From Marsupella aquatica (Eukaryota > Marchantiophyta): a DNA stretch of 64,000 nucleotides. Position 1 is the first letter of the stretch; every line of letters begins with the position of its first letter. The notes under the pieces were generated by a model. The model worked only from the letters and a program-made list of their open reading frames with translations, had not been told where the DNA came from and did not search any database. This document shows positions 13,701-26,900 of the stretch, piece after piece. Location of the stretch: the NCBI GenBank assembly GCA_973895155.1, contig OZ316896.1:19716001-19780000 (forward strand). The letters run 5' to 3'. Both the position numbers and the translations under genes were made by a program.

Positions 13701-16700
13701 ACAACCCAGGAAGACATTTAAATCAATTTTTTCTTGGAAAAGCATACACGAGAGATGACCTGAAAGCCAACATACTGAAATGACTCTGAAAAGGATGTTC
13801 TTGTCGTCAATGGAAGGGAGGGGGTCCATTTTACTACCTCAACGGAAATGATGCCCGGCTTCCGGTCTGGTGCTGGTTGGTTGCTCGCAAAAAAAGGCTC
13901 TGTAACCTTTTCCGCACTACAGATTGAAACCAGATTCACGTGCCCACAATAACTAGTCAGCTTGAGTCAGAGCTTTAATTGTGGACATTTAAGTGCTAAA
14001 TGCTTCACCGTGAAGATCAGTGTGAAAGCTATCAAAATTATGCAAGAGGGATCACTTGTCGTTCATAGCCAGCCTCTTGGGGCAATGTATGATGGTTTGA
14101 ATTTGAATGTGCGCGAGTTTCACGCAGAGAGTAACAAGCAGTAACCTTAGTCAATGTAACGAAGTTTCTTGAACTTATGGTCAAACTTCATGCCATATTT
14201 GTAGAACTGCAGTGGACAGCTCACCTAGTGTCATAAAAGGATGCCACAGCTGTTGCATCCATGGTGGCAGAGGCAATGATAAGCCGCAGCTCCGGACGTC
14301 GACGTTGAACCTACACAATAATGAATTTATCAAGAACGGAGTGAGGTGGAATTGAGTTAAGCACGTGAAGCAACTATTCAACAGAGGTTTTCAACTGAGT
14401 GATTTCCTATGCTTGGCTTGAAGCTGGTGCGGGACACTTCACCCACAAAAAACATGACAAGACTCACTTTTGAGCCGACCTTCAAAGCACCAGGTGGACT
14501 AGAGGACCAGAGGTTCAAAGTTCTAACTTCCCAGGTTCCTTTGACCCAGCTTCTTATGTCATCATTAAGGATGAAATTTGGAGTGCACAGGCAGAAAAGG
14601 CTTACTTTTTTCAAAAGGCCCATAAGGATATCTGTTTGGAGACTCCGTTCATGTGCCTCGTCTACCATGATTACACTGTTGGCCAAAATATAGAGTTAAC
14701 GTGGTAGAACTTCCTAGTCGCACAGATCCCAATGGTCTTCTATACAGCAGCATGCAATAGCAGATAGCTCAGAGACAGACAGCCCTCGAATTCTAATTTG
14801 GTCACTAATGACTGCAACTGTCACGCAAAGAAAAGTTCGGAGCACCACGACCCATGCAATTCATGTTCTCCATCTTGCCAACTTTATGTTCCATTTTACG
14901 TAAAAGCTATTCAATGAAGTAGTATTCCAGACCTGTATCGTGAAAGCAATGGATCTGCCATCATCTCCCTGATCAGTACACCATCTGTCAGGAATTTAAT
15001 CCTGGTCACTCCCTTCTCCGTGAGCACCAGAATAGGTTAGAAACGGACTCCAAGCTGGACAGTTGATAACATTGGCATATGCAAGATGACTCCAGAAGAC
15101 AGCTTCATATCATTTAAAAGTCCGCCTTAGCAAAACTTCTCGTCGCATTTCTATTTCATTCCCCAGATGTCTGGCCCCTGTGGTAAGCGGAAGGCAAAAC
15201 TACTATTTCACAAAATACCCATCAGCAAGCCAAACAAAACTTGAAGGTCAAGTGAAGGCCTCGTTATGCATAGGTACATACAGGTGTGGTCACATCTTCG
15301 AATCGGATTGAATAGCCAACTTCAACACCCAGTTTCACCTGCCTTTCTTCTGCCACTCTGGCTGCAACTGTCTACAACCAAACATGAACGACTGTAGAAA
15401 TATTATACGGCACTATAAAAAATTTAAAAATATTATAGGGCTTCCCGTCGAAACCAGACAGACTGAACTAGCATGTGTCCTCTTAAGTTAGAGGCCACTT
15501 CTATAGAATTGGACTCGCACAAGAGACAGGCCAGCCTCGAGTACTCGCGGACAAGCATTGAATTCCTAATCGCAACTCACCAATTGATGATATTTGAAAC
15601 CACAACGAGAGGGAAAACAGCAGAACGAGTCTATATGCCTTCCTGTTCGGAGGAATTTCTCCACGAATTTTTAAAATGATGTAAAACCGGAAACAACTAG
15701 ACATCACATAACAAGACAATGTATACCTGAACAGCAATACGCCTGGGTTGTGTGCAGGCAATCATCCATCCATTTTCTGCCCATCCCGCTTCCATCAGAT
15801 ACTGAGATTACGACAGAACCATCCCACTTGCATTAATGACCGACCCGAGAAGATAAGTGACAATAAGGTAACTCCTCCCTCAACTCCACTTTCTGCCTTC
15901 CGAGCTAAGATTTTGAAGTGAACCGTCAAAACGACCAAGAAGTATCATCACAACAAGTCTCCCCAATGCAGGGACTACAAAATCAAATCTGAACACTTTT
16001 GAGAGAATGAGAAGGGATGCTCACACCTGCGGAATTTGGGTGGTCTTACCACATCCCGTCTCCCCTATGAGTACAGTCACACCATGAGTTTCCACGAGAT
16101 AGAGAATGGACCGGCGATGCTTGAAAATTGGAAGGTTTTCCCTCTGCTTTTCATAACTCATATGCCCAGACCTGCAGCCCAAGCAGAACATGAGCCCATC
16201 CTCAGAGCAATTAATGAGAGCAACAACTGCATTACAGCAGAAGAGGACGAGACAGTACAACTGATAAACAAGGCAAACTCCAGGACATTGTTCGTAAGAC
16301 GAATGTCCTCTATATTTCAGTTGCTCGCGCATATTGACCCGTTCTAATCGCAAATACTTAACACCAGCTCCTCACTCTCCCTGAGTTTGAACTTCGTTAG
16401 ACAAATCAAGAGGATCTTTTTCCCAGGCTCGTTATCCACCTCGACAAGAAGGTCTTTGAGGAGACGTAGAACAGAGCAACAAGTGGAAACATTCTCCTCC
16501 ATAGTCTTAAAAGCACTATCAGATTGCCATGACCCGAAATGAATGATCCACCAATCCCCCGATCTCCCTTCGTTTTCTTGCTCCCAGGTTATCGAAATGT
16601 AGATGGACCAATTGATCCCAATTACAGAAAATCAACAGAGCTCCTTCGCTCCTCTTTCTCAAGAACAAAAGGGTGAGAAAGAAGAACATCGTCAAAATTA

Positions 16701-16931
16701 GGCCTAAGTACACGATGCAATTTTCATTCCGCACTGCTTTAAATCTTTCCTCAGACCAGTTGTGGCTGCAATTAAGGAAGAGAGTTTCAAAACAAGAACA
16801 GAAAGGCAGAGGGGGGAATAAATGCAACAAACTCACGTATGAAAAATTGCAACGGAATCCTCATCGTCAAGGAATTCCGCGGGCGGTCTGGAGGCTGGCT
16901 TATCACCGCCGGGCCTCCAAAACCTCTTCAT
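7717..16931 (-). CDS. DHX35: DEAH-box RNA helicase, DHX35 family
   Basis: Twenty-three exons on the minus strand, in coding order: 16837-16931, 16027-16171, 15727-15801, 15282-15371, 14933-15012, 14606-14675, 14225-14310, 13838-13916, 13601-13696, 12678-12783, 12515-12561, 12293-12376, 11998-12051, 11685-11785, 11137-11227, 10617-10781, 10174-10263, 9875-9946, 9351-9449, 8842-8928, 8622-8717, 7998-8071, 7717-7852. The total is 2118 nt and 705 aa (human DHX35 is 703). The start [12 protein letters not shown] matches the family's FW-RPG opening. Motifs: Walker A GETGCGKT at 68-75, DEAH at 167-170, SAT at 199-201, TNIAETS at 341-347, QRTGRAGR at 388-395. They are followed by the ratchet domain ([12 protein letters not shown]) and an OB-fold region ending in a V-PRWIVFN block and EVAPHFF. 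The family is linked to spliceosomes and RNP remodelling in the nucleus. Every splice phase closes. It resembles Arabidopsis At4g18465 most, from memory. Confidence 0.95.
8215..8605. repeat. AT-rich insertion-like stretch in a DHX35 intron
   Basis: This part of the 550-bp intron between exons 8622-8717 and 7998-8071 is much more AT-rich than its surroundings. It holds short direct repeats such as CATGTGCATGA(A/G)AGAAACTC, seen at about 8322 and 8345. It may be a decayed insertion. No terminal repeats or coding region were recognised. Confidence 0.4.
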
Positions 16932-17267
16932 GGATGCTGCTCAATCGATATCACTCCGTTACCCCTACGGTAAAATGCAATTTCGCACAAAGGTTCACGG
17001 GAGGCATCCACATTCCCTTCTGGTGCACCATCCAGCTACACACCCTTGCAACTTCTACACTTTGTGGGTTCTCCAGCTGAACTGAAGGGCAGGAATGCCA
17101 CTGCCTTTTCAGCTCACAGGAATGTCACTGCCTTTTTAGCTCACACCAGTAACGTTGAGACCAGACCACGTTGATTTCTTCGCATTTCCCCGAAAGAGCC
17201 TCGAGACAATTCGGTGGCTCTCGACCTGAATTGCACGGAGCCATACTTGTGTTCGAATCTTTGCCTT

Positions 17268-17280
17268 AAACCCTAAACCT
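17268..17280 (-). promoter_or_regulatory. Telo-box upstream of DHX35
   Basis: AAACCCTAAACC lies about 340 bp upstream of the DHX35 start codon. The AAACCCTAA telo-box is an established plant promoter element of ribosome-biogenesis and translation genes. The motif is seen directly. Its activity here is inferred from position and from similar motifs upstream of RPC6 and POP1. Confidence 0.55.
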
Positions 17281-18091
17281 TGGGTTTCCAACTCTGTTAT
17301 AAATTCCTTACCGTAGTCACATCCCAGTTAGTGCAGGGTGAATCATTATTTTTGATTCCAGGAAATAGGTCAAAATATTGAATTTGAATCCCTCATGGAC
17401 CACAAGTTTGGAATTCAAAACTCAAATGTATCACATTTCACAAAAATTTGAGTTTAATTCTAATAACTTGATATTATTAAATTCAAATATTTTATAGTTT
17501 GGTAAATATGCCAGAGGAGTAAGTAAGTTACACCATTACACTGTCACTCTCGTGGCCATTTGGTTGAGTTTTACATCACAGATTGACTAGGGGTAAATCT
17601 CATTAGATTAATTTTCATTGTATTAATATGAGATATTTGGGTTTGTGTTTGTTTATGTCTCCTCCTTCTCCTCAAAGTGCGAACCCAGTTAAAGATGGGG
17701 GGTGGAGATCAACCCAACATAGGGCGTTTTAGACCAGGGTAATGTGGGGCCAGTAGCATTGCACTAATGAGATTTGACTTTGAGTTACCTCCTGATGTTA
17801 GCATAACCCCATATGCAAAGTGGGGGTGCAGTTGACAATTAATTTAGTTTTGGGGAGTAGTTAGTAAATGTGATTAGTTTGGGGAAGAGGTTACTTATGA
17901 GCAGGTGGCAAATGCTTGAAGTCCACATCTCATTTGAGAATAAGTGTAACTCAACCAAATGGCCAAAAAATCATTGTCACTTTGATGAGAAGTGTAGCCT
18001 ACCTACTCCTCTAGCACATACTCAAAACTTAGAAAAAAAATCTAAAGTATTCACATCAAGTTATTACAGTTAAACTCATATTTTGGGAACT

Positions 18092-18310
18092 GACGTCCAT
18101 GGGATTTTCCATGGGAGCATCATTTTCCTGGAATCTCTCATGTAAATCATATGAAAACACGTGTAAAACAAACGTGTAAATATACAGTCCATGGGGGTTT
18201 CCAAAGACCAACGTTGTGTCCATGGGAGCATCATTTTCCCTGGAATAATCACATGTGAATCATATGAAAACCGGTGTAAAACAAACGTGGAAATGTGAAG
18301 TCCATGACAT
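18092..18310. repeat. Tandem duplication, period about 111 bp
   Basis: ATGGGAGCATCATTTTCC occurs at 18111 and 18222. Each copy is followed by a related AATCATATGAAAAC(A/C)(C/G)GTGTAAA stretch and a GTCCATG motif. Two copies are clear and a partial third may follow. It lies 300-500 bp upstream of the next gene. Confidence 0.7.
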
Positions 18311-18616
18311 GTAAACGTGTGGAAAATAGGTGTAAAATGGTGGAGTCCAATTGCTCGATCTCCTTTGGAAGGTGTGGTGTTGTTGTTGTTTCCACTGTGT
18401 GAAGACTGTGAAAGGGAGCTTCAGGAAGATGATGGTTTGTGGAGAGCTCCACGAGCACCTGTTTTTGGTAAAGCAATTCCTCCGAGCTGGGGCAGGAGCT
18501 TCGGATGGCGCAGGACGGCCTCTCTCATGAGTAAGCTCTGAGCTCCGAATCGGCAACGAGCTCAGAAATCAACTTCCTTTCTCCAAAGTTCAGCTCCTGT
18601 TTCCCCATTCAGCAAA

Positions 18617-20973
18617 ATGGCCATGGCATTGCAAACCTGTTGTGCTGCAATGGCTACCATTTCTTCTGCTCCACAAGTCTCCCGCATCGGAAGGACTAGC
18701 TCGCCGCTCTGCTGCTGTTCTTCTGCTTCTGCTTCTGCTTCATCTGCTTCCTCTTCTACTCATAGCGGCTATGCCAGGAGGAGGCTCTTGCGAAGGAGGA
18801 GACTGTCCCAGGGAAGCTGGGGGATGCAGCCGTGCGGAGGAATTGGAAATTTCAGGGATTCAGGCGGAGTGGGGAGGAATTGCTCGACAGAGGAGGAGGA
18901 TGACAAGAGATCGGTCCGGTTTATGGCATTTGGAAGAGGGAGGGAAGGGGATGGGGATGGGGACCCGCTCTATGTAGTGGGCGATGATTCTAATGGGGAT
19001 GGGCCCATAGAGCTCCCGCCCAGAGAAATTGAGATAGACCCCTTCGCTATACCTGAAGCAAGTCCCGCCCAAATCGTCGCCAGTGTCTTATTGACGGGTG
19101 CCATCGCTGTGCTCAGCTACCGAGCTCTTCGCAGGCGTGCAGCGCGCTCGAAGAACATGGTAATGCACACCCAATCCCAACCCATCGTGCATTGAATGAA
19201 TCCGGGACCACGTGCTTGCTTGACACTCCATGCCAAGTCTAAGCTAGCTACCACACCGAACAGTTTCGTCGGAGTGGTTCAAGTGTAATTCCCCAATGAA
19301 AGATTGGGAAAATTTGTGAGTGAATTAATCTTCGAATGAGTGGGCATGTTCATGAGGGAATGAATGAATGGCAGAGTGGGAAATTTCACAAGTGAGTTAC
19401 TGAATTAGTGAATTGCAGAGTGGGACATTACATGAGGGAATGATTGAATGACTAGCAGAGCGTGCCGTTTCAGAGGAAATGAAGAAATGAATGGAAGAGT
19501 ATGAATTATGTTGAGTGAATGAATCAATCAATGAAAGGGTGCGGAATTTCGGATTGAATGAATTACTTTATAAAGAACCAAAACGCCCATGCGTGCATGA
19601 ATGAATGAACGAGTGAGAAAAAATCTCATGGATGAAGCAATGGGTAGGTTTTAAGGTAAAGCCTCGGATTCCTGCATCTTTCTTCGCTGTTTGATATTCC
19701 ATACCCTTGCTTTACCGTTAGTGCAATTTTGAGCACGTCAAGTCTGCGCACGATAGATTGACTATTTAATGGCAAGATGAGAGCTTTTGACTCGCATTAA
19801 TTTTTCGCGTCAATAGTTCTTGTCACTCTTGAAGACTTAAAGACAGTGCGATGAGTGTGGGCTAAAAATCTGCTGATCTTGTCGTGTTTAATACTGTACC
19901 CAGCAATTCCGCTCTTCTGGCATTAATCCCAAGAGCATCAAGGAAGAAGCAAGAAAGACAGTTATAGACAATCTGACGAAAGCTCCTGAGGTCGCAACTC
20001 CTCCTCCATCTCCATTTCAAACCTTATTTGGGGCCATTGTAGCCGGAGTGATAGCTCTCGGGCTGTACAAGTTCACATCGTCAGTGGAGGCCGGCTTCAA
20101 CGTTAAGGCTGTCTCGCAAGATTACTCGGTACAGTAAACTTCTGGCTCAATTATTAATTCTGCATTAAGTTCTAAATCCTAGTCCATCTCCTTGCGGTAC
20201 CCAAAAGAAAATCATAAACAAGAATACAAACGACCATAGCATGCGATTCACTGTGAATTCAAGTGAGTCTCCTGAATCCCAGTTCGCGTCTCCTGTAAGG
20301 GATTCACGAGGGCTTTGTCAGTGTAGAAAGAAGAACATTTATGTGGGGAACCTTGGGCTCCATATTTCTGTCTTTGCTTTGAGGGAAATTCACTATCTTT
20401 TGGCAACATGTTGCTAGTCTTTGTGGGAGAGACGTGGGGTCGTTTTCTGGTGATGTTGTGTTCTTGAAGTTGTTTCTGACAGAAAACCACTGCTTGTTTT
20501 TCAGATTCGCAACTTGACGATAACCGTCAGGTGAGCTTTATTAGAACCATTGCGTTGTATGAGTTTCATGTGTACTTGTGCAATCTTCCCTGTCCAGACC
20601 GTAGGTAGCTCAGGGAGACTAATGGAGGTCAATGGGGAAGGAAAATGGACTAGACAAAGGAAAGAACATAATGGGGGTGTATGTATAGCTGTCATTTCTT
20701 CGCAATAGGCCTTTCTGTCCTTTCTTGTGCTTGACTATCAATTCTGAAGTGCCTTTCGTCTTGCTGGATGTCTTGTACAGGACTATTATAACCGGGCTGT
20801 GCTATCTAGCAACTTTTGTGTTCGCAGCTAACTCGATCGGCTTAACATTGTACGCATTTCAGCTCTTGCTGGGGATCGGTGTTCCAGATACTGCCAACCC
20901 CACTGACTCTTTTCAACAGGAAGAGTCCAAAACTGAAGAGAAATTAGAAACAGAGGATTTGAAGGAGAAATAG
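18617..20973 (+). CDS. Plastid-targeted three-helix membrane protein (DUF3082-like)
   Basis: Four exons: 18617-19159, 19904-20128, 20505-20530 (a 26-nt micro-exon) and 20781-20973, giving 987 nt and 328 aa. The first 120 residues are rich in Ser, Ala and Arg with few acids near the start (MAMALQTCCAAMATISS), as in a chloroplast transit peptide. A hydrophobic helix follows in exon 1 (AQIVASVLLTGAIAVLSYRA), a second in exon 2 (FGAIVAGVIALGLYKF), then IRNLTITVRTIITGLCYLAT leading into the third. The tail is acidic and charged (EEKLETEDLKEK). The C-terminal block resembles the DUF3082 family of cyanobacteria and plastids, whose function I do not know. Location in a plastid membrane is inferred. 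Splice phases agree throughout. Confidence 0.8.
19290..19640. repeat. GAATGA-rich degenerate repeat inside intron 1
   Basis: Intron 1 of the plastid membrane protein gene carries many TGAATGAATG and GAGTGGGA(A/C)ATT units. Several are built on a loose unit of about 50 bp (GGGAATGA-TGAATG-CAGAGTG). It is a decayed minisatellite and is non-coding. Confidence 0.6.
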
Positions 20974-23911
20974 TTTTGTAGCTAGATAATTCTTTGACAG
21001 ACATGAGAAGGAGGAGGGCTGATGATCTTCGCACATCGTGAAGGTTGCCTTCCCAACGTTTTAATGTAGATCAGCTACTTTCTGGCATGGTCTAAGGAAC
21101 TAGTGCAAGTCTTCATATCATTGTATACAAGTTAGTAAGTGTCGACTAGGAATTAAAGACTTCACAAGTGAGAAGAGGGGATGAGTCTATGTGGAAATTG
21201 CGTTCCAGTTTGCTCCACAGTTCAATCCATGGATGAATTCGAGCAATATCGTTGCCCAGAGAAGCTCTTGTGAAGGACGTACATTCCTCTGCCCTGTGCA
21301 TTGTCATAGTACTTGGTTTTTCTTGACATGCCACCCTTTGGATTTCAACTCCTAAACTCACGAAAAAGATTGTCCTGGAGGGTGGTATTTGTGATACTCG
21401 GCTCCCAACTTCTTTCTAATTGATTTAGTCTCTTCTTTCCTGTAATGTAGCCCACACGGGGAAGCCAGAGAAGAGGCCTTGATTTAGGCCTTGATTTAGG
21501 CCTTGATCGAAATGGTATTGGAAATTTTGGATACATGACAAATCAAATGGGGTTCAAACACATTTGTCCAAAGGGGTCTGATGGGAAATTTTTTTAATGT
21601 TTTGTTGTACAGATATAGTTGCAAAGAAGAAATACTTGTAGAAACTAAGGTGGTAGCCAGCACATTCAAAACACAGTAGGAACCCATTTCTCCAACTATT
21701 CGCGATAAGAAAACAAATCCAAGTCTGGAAACAATCAGAAATCTGGTATCTATTTTGAAAGAGAAACTCAAATAATCATGCAACATATTTGGCTTGGGCT
21801 GTGTTGGCTGGATGCAAGCTGGTCTAGGCATATGGGAACACAATGTACATTAAAAAATTTAGCACTCTTGGGTTGGGTAAGGTTGGGCTAGGAACCCAAC
21901 AAGTGCCGCTATTATCAAATTGATGTCCACCGTCTCAGAAACAAAAGCTAATAAAGACGGAAAGAGTTGAGGAGAGGAATATTTATCTTCAAGCTTAGTG
22001 CTATATCCATTCCTCTAAATTGATTTACACCATCTCAGAAAAAAAAACCTAACAAGGAATATTTATTTTGATGCCTTTGCTATATACAATTTCCTCCTCG
22101 TATCTCAAGGCACCCAATCTTGACTTTGTTTTTATTAGAGGGAACCCTCAAGCCCTGCAACTTGCTGACCCTCAGATATTCTACTTTTTTAATTTTGAAT
22201 ATAGTTTCTATCAACTACCAAGCCATGTGGAGCATACACCAACACAATTTGAATTGGAGACTAACTGGAACAGAATCATCTGGTGCATTAACCAATGGGA
22301 TAAGGGACAGGACCTAATCTTGGCCCCAGCCCTAAGAGTGGAAGAAAATAGAACAAACTGGATCCGTGACTTTTGGGCACGTCTGTAAAACCCCCCTTAA
22401 ACCCCCGAGTCATCACTCCTCTTGATCAGGTTGAAATCCTTCTCCCAGATTGTACTAATTAAGTCTAGAGTTAAATGCTCTATGCTAAATCAAACGAAGC
22501 CCATGCCTACTTTCTGCTCCAGTCTACTTTAGACATACTCAAACTGTGCCTTAGCACCTGTGTTCAGACCCCAATTCTTTGTGGACAATAATGTTTTTAA
22601 GAAAGTTTAAAAGTGCAATATTATGTCTTTGTCAATCCTGGCGGACAGTGTCAGTTTAAACATTTTTCCCATGCAGGTCCAAATGCAAGTCCAACAACTT
22701 AGTGGACTGCAAAACAACACACTACTGACTGCAACTACAACGGGGACTGCAAGTGTGGATGCTCTTAAGGCCTTCAGGCACTGTCCCACACTAACTGGAA
22801 TACCAGTCTATATGCCCAGCAAGGGCTCCCCATGCACGTCCCTACTCACGAGCATAGTCTAACTTTGTTTTTCAAAATGTTACCAGAGAAATTAGGGATT
22901 TGGTTTCACTCTTCAGAGCCGTATCCAGAGACTCCTCTCCGTGTCAATCTCTACTCACAAGCATAGTCTAAATATGCAAATTTTCCATTATGAGAGGAAT
23001 TATGGCCTATGGTTTCACTATCCAGAGTATGTCATGAAGGGTAGATTTTAATCATGAATCTATTCTTTTCTACTCTGTCAACCACTGTAACCAGCAAAAT
23101 TGGTCCATTTACAATCTAACTTTTGGAGGGAATCCTTGGCAGATTTATACCACAACATCATTTTCTCTGCAAACAGTTTTTACTCAACATCTTTGTGCAG
23201 CAACGTGTTTTCCGCAAATGACATCTTGTATGCAACAACATCTTGTTAGCCAAAAAAAATTAATTCATGGAGTCTTTTGTGCAAGGCATGAGTTAGTACA
23301 CTACAATATCCAATTTTGCCCATAGTGGTGGATAGTCTATTTATGAATTGTCATTGGGGCATGAAGAAATTCTGGTAGTTTCCTGGAAAAATATTTTTTC
23401 ATGAGTGCTTGATCGGCCAAAAACACCTCCCCCTCCCCCCACACCTCACAGGCCACACCCTCCCTGCCTCAGCATTGCTAAGACATTGGGCTCGTCCAAA
23501 CACAGGTATAGATGGTGAGCTGCCTCATTTAAGATATTTATTTGGGTTATTTTCCTCGCACTAAAAGTATGCGTTCGAGGCAAGAAAAGATTATGTGCAC
23601 TACTGCACTCCTCTGAAGAGACAGTGTACTACTATATTAACGATTGCAGTGTGAGGAAATCCCATCAATTGAAGTCCCCGTTGATGAGCACTGGAGAGGA
23701 CAGACAGGGTTTAGGGTTTAGAGAAGGGTTTAGAGAGCTGTCACGGAGTCGTTTGATTTAGGACCCACAACCAAATCTCTATGGGAATGGGTCGAAACCT
23801 TAGAGCAGGAAGAATTCGACGGGTACAGTTGCCGATGACGAAGTCATGAGAATCCGATCTATCTGCATGCTCAAAGCGCAATAATTGGGTGCCTTCAACG
23901 CTGCAGCAGAG
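20974..23911. other. Intergenic region between the plastid membrane protein gene and RPC6
   Basis: No exon chain was supported. Seen here: a triple 12-bp repeat GATTTAGGCCTT at about 21480-21510, and a partly duplicated block at about 21920-22080 with paired CATCTCAGAAA-type and GGAATATTTAT motifs. A 106-codon plus-strand open frame at 22068-22388 has no known domain. The last 200 bp before 23912 form the presumed RPC6 promoter, with telo-boxes. Confidence 0.5.
23707..23736 (+). promoter_or_regulatory. Telo-box cluster upstream of RPC6
   Basis: AGGGTTTAGGGTTTAGAGA, followed shortly by another AGGGTTTAGA, lies about 180-205 bp upstream of the RPC6 start codon. This is the reverse-orientation telo-box, which works in either orientation in known plant promoters. 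A regulatory role here is inferred. Confidence 0.6.
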
Positions 23912-26900
23912 ATGGCAGCTGCTGTGCCTTCCCCGCTTGCTGTCGGAGCTGCTGTCAATCGTTTCCTCGACCTCTGTCGTGCGAATCCGAATGTAAGCCG
24001 TGACAGTAGCATGCGTTGTCTGCACTTTGTAGAAGAATGGCATTTTACCTTTAGGTGCTCTGTTTTTTTTGCCTCGAAAAAAACTAATTGAATTCCATTC
24101 CAAAAAGTTTTACCTTTAGGTGCTCTGTTTATGTCACTGCCTTGTATCTCTGGATGGATTCAGGTTCGTGAGCGTGCATTAGCATCGAATCCAATCTGAT
24201 TTTTACGTGCTCTTGAAGATCGTGGCTTCTCAGTTTTCTGTCCATCGTTTTCTCAACCCTCGCGCACATCCGAATGCGTTATCGGCAATGTGCAAGAGAG
24301 TGTCTGATTGCAGTTTTTAGCTCTTATGTCATGCTTTTTATCTCTGGATCTAAATTCGTGATGTATGCATTCTCATCGAACCCTTTTTGAGTTTAATTTG
24401 ATCTTGAAGATCGTTGCTCCCGAATTTCTAAGCATCCTAAAATTCTGGGCTGTCCCAGCATTCAGGAGGGTAGGGAAGCTGAACAACTTAAAGTCGATTA
24501 GAAAACTAAATGAAGAATTTGAAGGGCAATGGTGGAATGATGGTGTCCGTGCCGCAGCATGTGAATGGGACGAAGATCGTGTAATGTGCCAAAAATTGAC
24601 GTTACTACGTATAACGCACAGGCTTTAATTCAGCTGCTGTCTTGCCTCCCAGTGACATAATTACTGAGAAAGTCTGTACCTACATATGCAGAGACTTGCG
24701 TGACAAAAAAAAAGTTGTCAGAATTCACGGGTCTATGGCTGAATCTTTCCTTGCAGGGATTGCAGCAGAGCGTTCTGGACGAAAATATGAAGGACCTAGA
24801 TGTGGAAGTCGTGACGCAGGCAATCAATGCGCTCCTCGGAAAGGTCATACACTAAGTTTTGATAGTTTTATAAAACGCCTCTTTGTCCACGATCCTACTA
24901 ATTTTAGTTTTAATTATTTGAGGGTTTCTAACTATCGGACACATTGCACACAGGGCCACATCCAACTGTTCCAACAAGGGGGTACTCTCATTTATAAAGA
25001 AGCCAACAGAGATGACATTGCCAAGTAAGGTTTGCTTTAATGATGGCTTTTATTGATTTATGTTTTGGTTCAACAAAGGGGACCAGGCCCAGAGCCTGTT
25101 AATTGCTGGCGCCTTGGCTAGTGATAAACAATCCTCATCAATAGTTTTTCCACTTGGATCGCTTCTGCATTTTTTGGCAATCTGTGCCCTTCGTTCTTGG
25201 GATCATAAACTGGTAGTCCGAAGTCCATCGGGTTGTAGTTCCTTTAAATATGGAGAATAGTACTGGAAGGCCGCGTTTCTCATTGCTGCCGAGTACAGCT
25301 TGAAGTAGTTAAGGTGGCAAGTTGGATAGGAATAGCATGATACATATTTCCTGGCTTCAAGAGGCTGGCTTGGAGACTTGGCTGTGACAAGTTCACGTGG
25401 TGCTTGAAGGTTTAAGGGTCTCAGCTCAGAAGACATGCTGGTCTATCAAGCTATACAACAGTCTGCCAATTCTGGTGAGTCTTATTGACAAATTTCTAGT
25501 AAATATGTTTTTCTTGGAATGTAATTCTCTGAAACTGTTCGAGGCAAAAGAAGAAGAATACGAGTCAAAGAACCCAAGAAAAAACTTTCTTTAGAATCTA
25601 TTTTGTTCATATGAGCCTTCGCATTAAGCGATTGAATAAATGTCGTGTTCTCGTCTTGAGTTTGCTATGCTAAACTTATGGTGGCGGTTTGCTGTCCATA
25701 GGAATCTGGACTATGGACTTGAAAAGAAGGACAAACTTGCAGCAGCCTCAAGTTACGAAAGCAATCAAGACTCTTGAAACACGAAGCTTGATCAAAGCTG
25801 TCAAGTCTGTTGAGGTTAGTCGAATTGCGTTCCTAGTTCCAATCGTTAAGTGGATTCATTCTGTACAGCTTCGTTATTTTCATGCTAAGACCCCACTCCT
25901 AACTGATCTGTTTGTATCAGCATAAAAGCCGCAAAGTTTATATGCTCTTCGAGTTGGAGCCTTCAAGAGATGTAACTGGAGGAGCTTTCTACACGGAGCA
26001 AGAATTTGATGTTGAGTTCATCAGTGTTCTCAAACACCAATGCTTGCATTTTATTCTGAGGCAGGTATGTTTGATGTGGGATGCAATTCTTGTTGTACAA
26101 AGTCCTGGGTCTGTAGTAAACCTAAGAATTTATGATCTGAGAAACCAACGATGTTTGGGAGAGCAAAGGCATGGTTGATAGTACAAGTATGAAAACAGTG
26201 GGGTCTTCGGCATCAGGTTCTTGCATAAAACGTCTAGGGTTCATCAGTTCAGTCACCGTAATAATTTCAAGGGGAAGGCTCTTCTGATTGCAGGATAGAC
26301 GTAACTGGTGTAGGGGCTCGCAACTTTGGAGAATGTGGCAGATTCTGTTCGGAAGTCTGGAATCACCAAAGAGGAGCTACGCTTGCAAGATTTCAAGCAG
26401 GTATGACCTCGGCTGAATTTTATACCTCCGTAATGAAACCATTGGATTTCGCATGAACATGTTTGAGGTGTAGGGCTTCTCACAATTGTGCTATTGCAGA
26501 TCATTGACATGCTGGTCCTGGATGGGGAAATTGAGGAAGAGATTAGTAGCGGCATAGGGGCGCATGCAGCATTTCCCCTGGTAAATCCGCTTCACGACGA
26601 AGTGTCAGCATCTGAGGGGCATAGTATCGTAAGGTGGCGTTGAGTGGAAATACCTATTTCAGATTCCCTTGTTTGCAAATCATTATCGTTTTCAACCTGC
26701 TCTAATCCCAGTGAGCTCGCTGTGGAACAGGACACAGTATGCTATAAGGGCTCGAAGTCTCGCATTCAGGAGACTTCGGCTTTCACGAACATTCCTTGCG
26801 GTGTTTGCCCGGTACCTATGCTCTACAAGATCCTTATTGTGGGTTTTGTTCTTTGTTCTGCTGTATGATTGCGATGTGAGCATTCCCCTGGAGATATAAG

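Larger units (their letters stand above)
16932..18616. other. Divergent intergenic region between DHX35 and the plastid membrane protein gene
   Basis: Holds the promoters of two genes pointing away from each other. The DHX35 side carries a telo-box at 17268-17276. From about 17340 to 18100 the DNA is AT-rich with no gene visible. A duplicated segment lies at 18092-18310. The stretch 18310-18616 is the presumed promoter and leader of the gene starting at 18617. Confidence 0.5.

Noticed and set aside
16036-16347. 103-codon plus-strand frame
   Set aside because: Antisense shadow of DHX35 exon 2 and intron 1.
22068-22388. 106-codon plus-strand open frame
   Set aside because: No known motif, lies in repeat-bearing intergenic DNA, and there is no supporting splice or promoter evidence.
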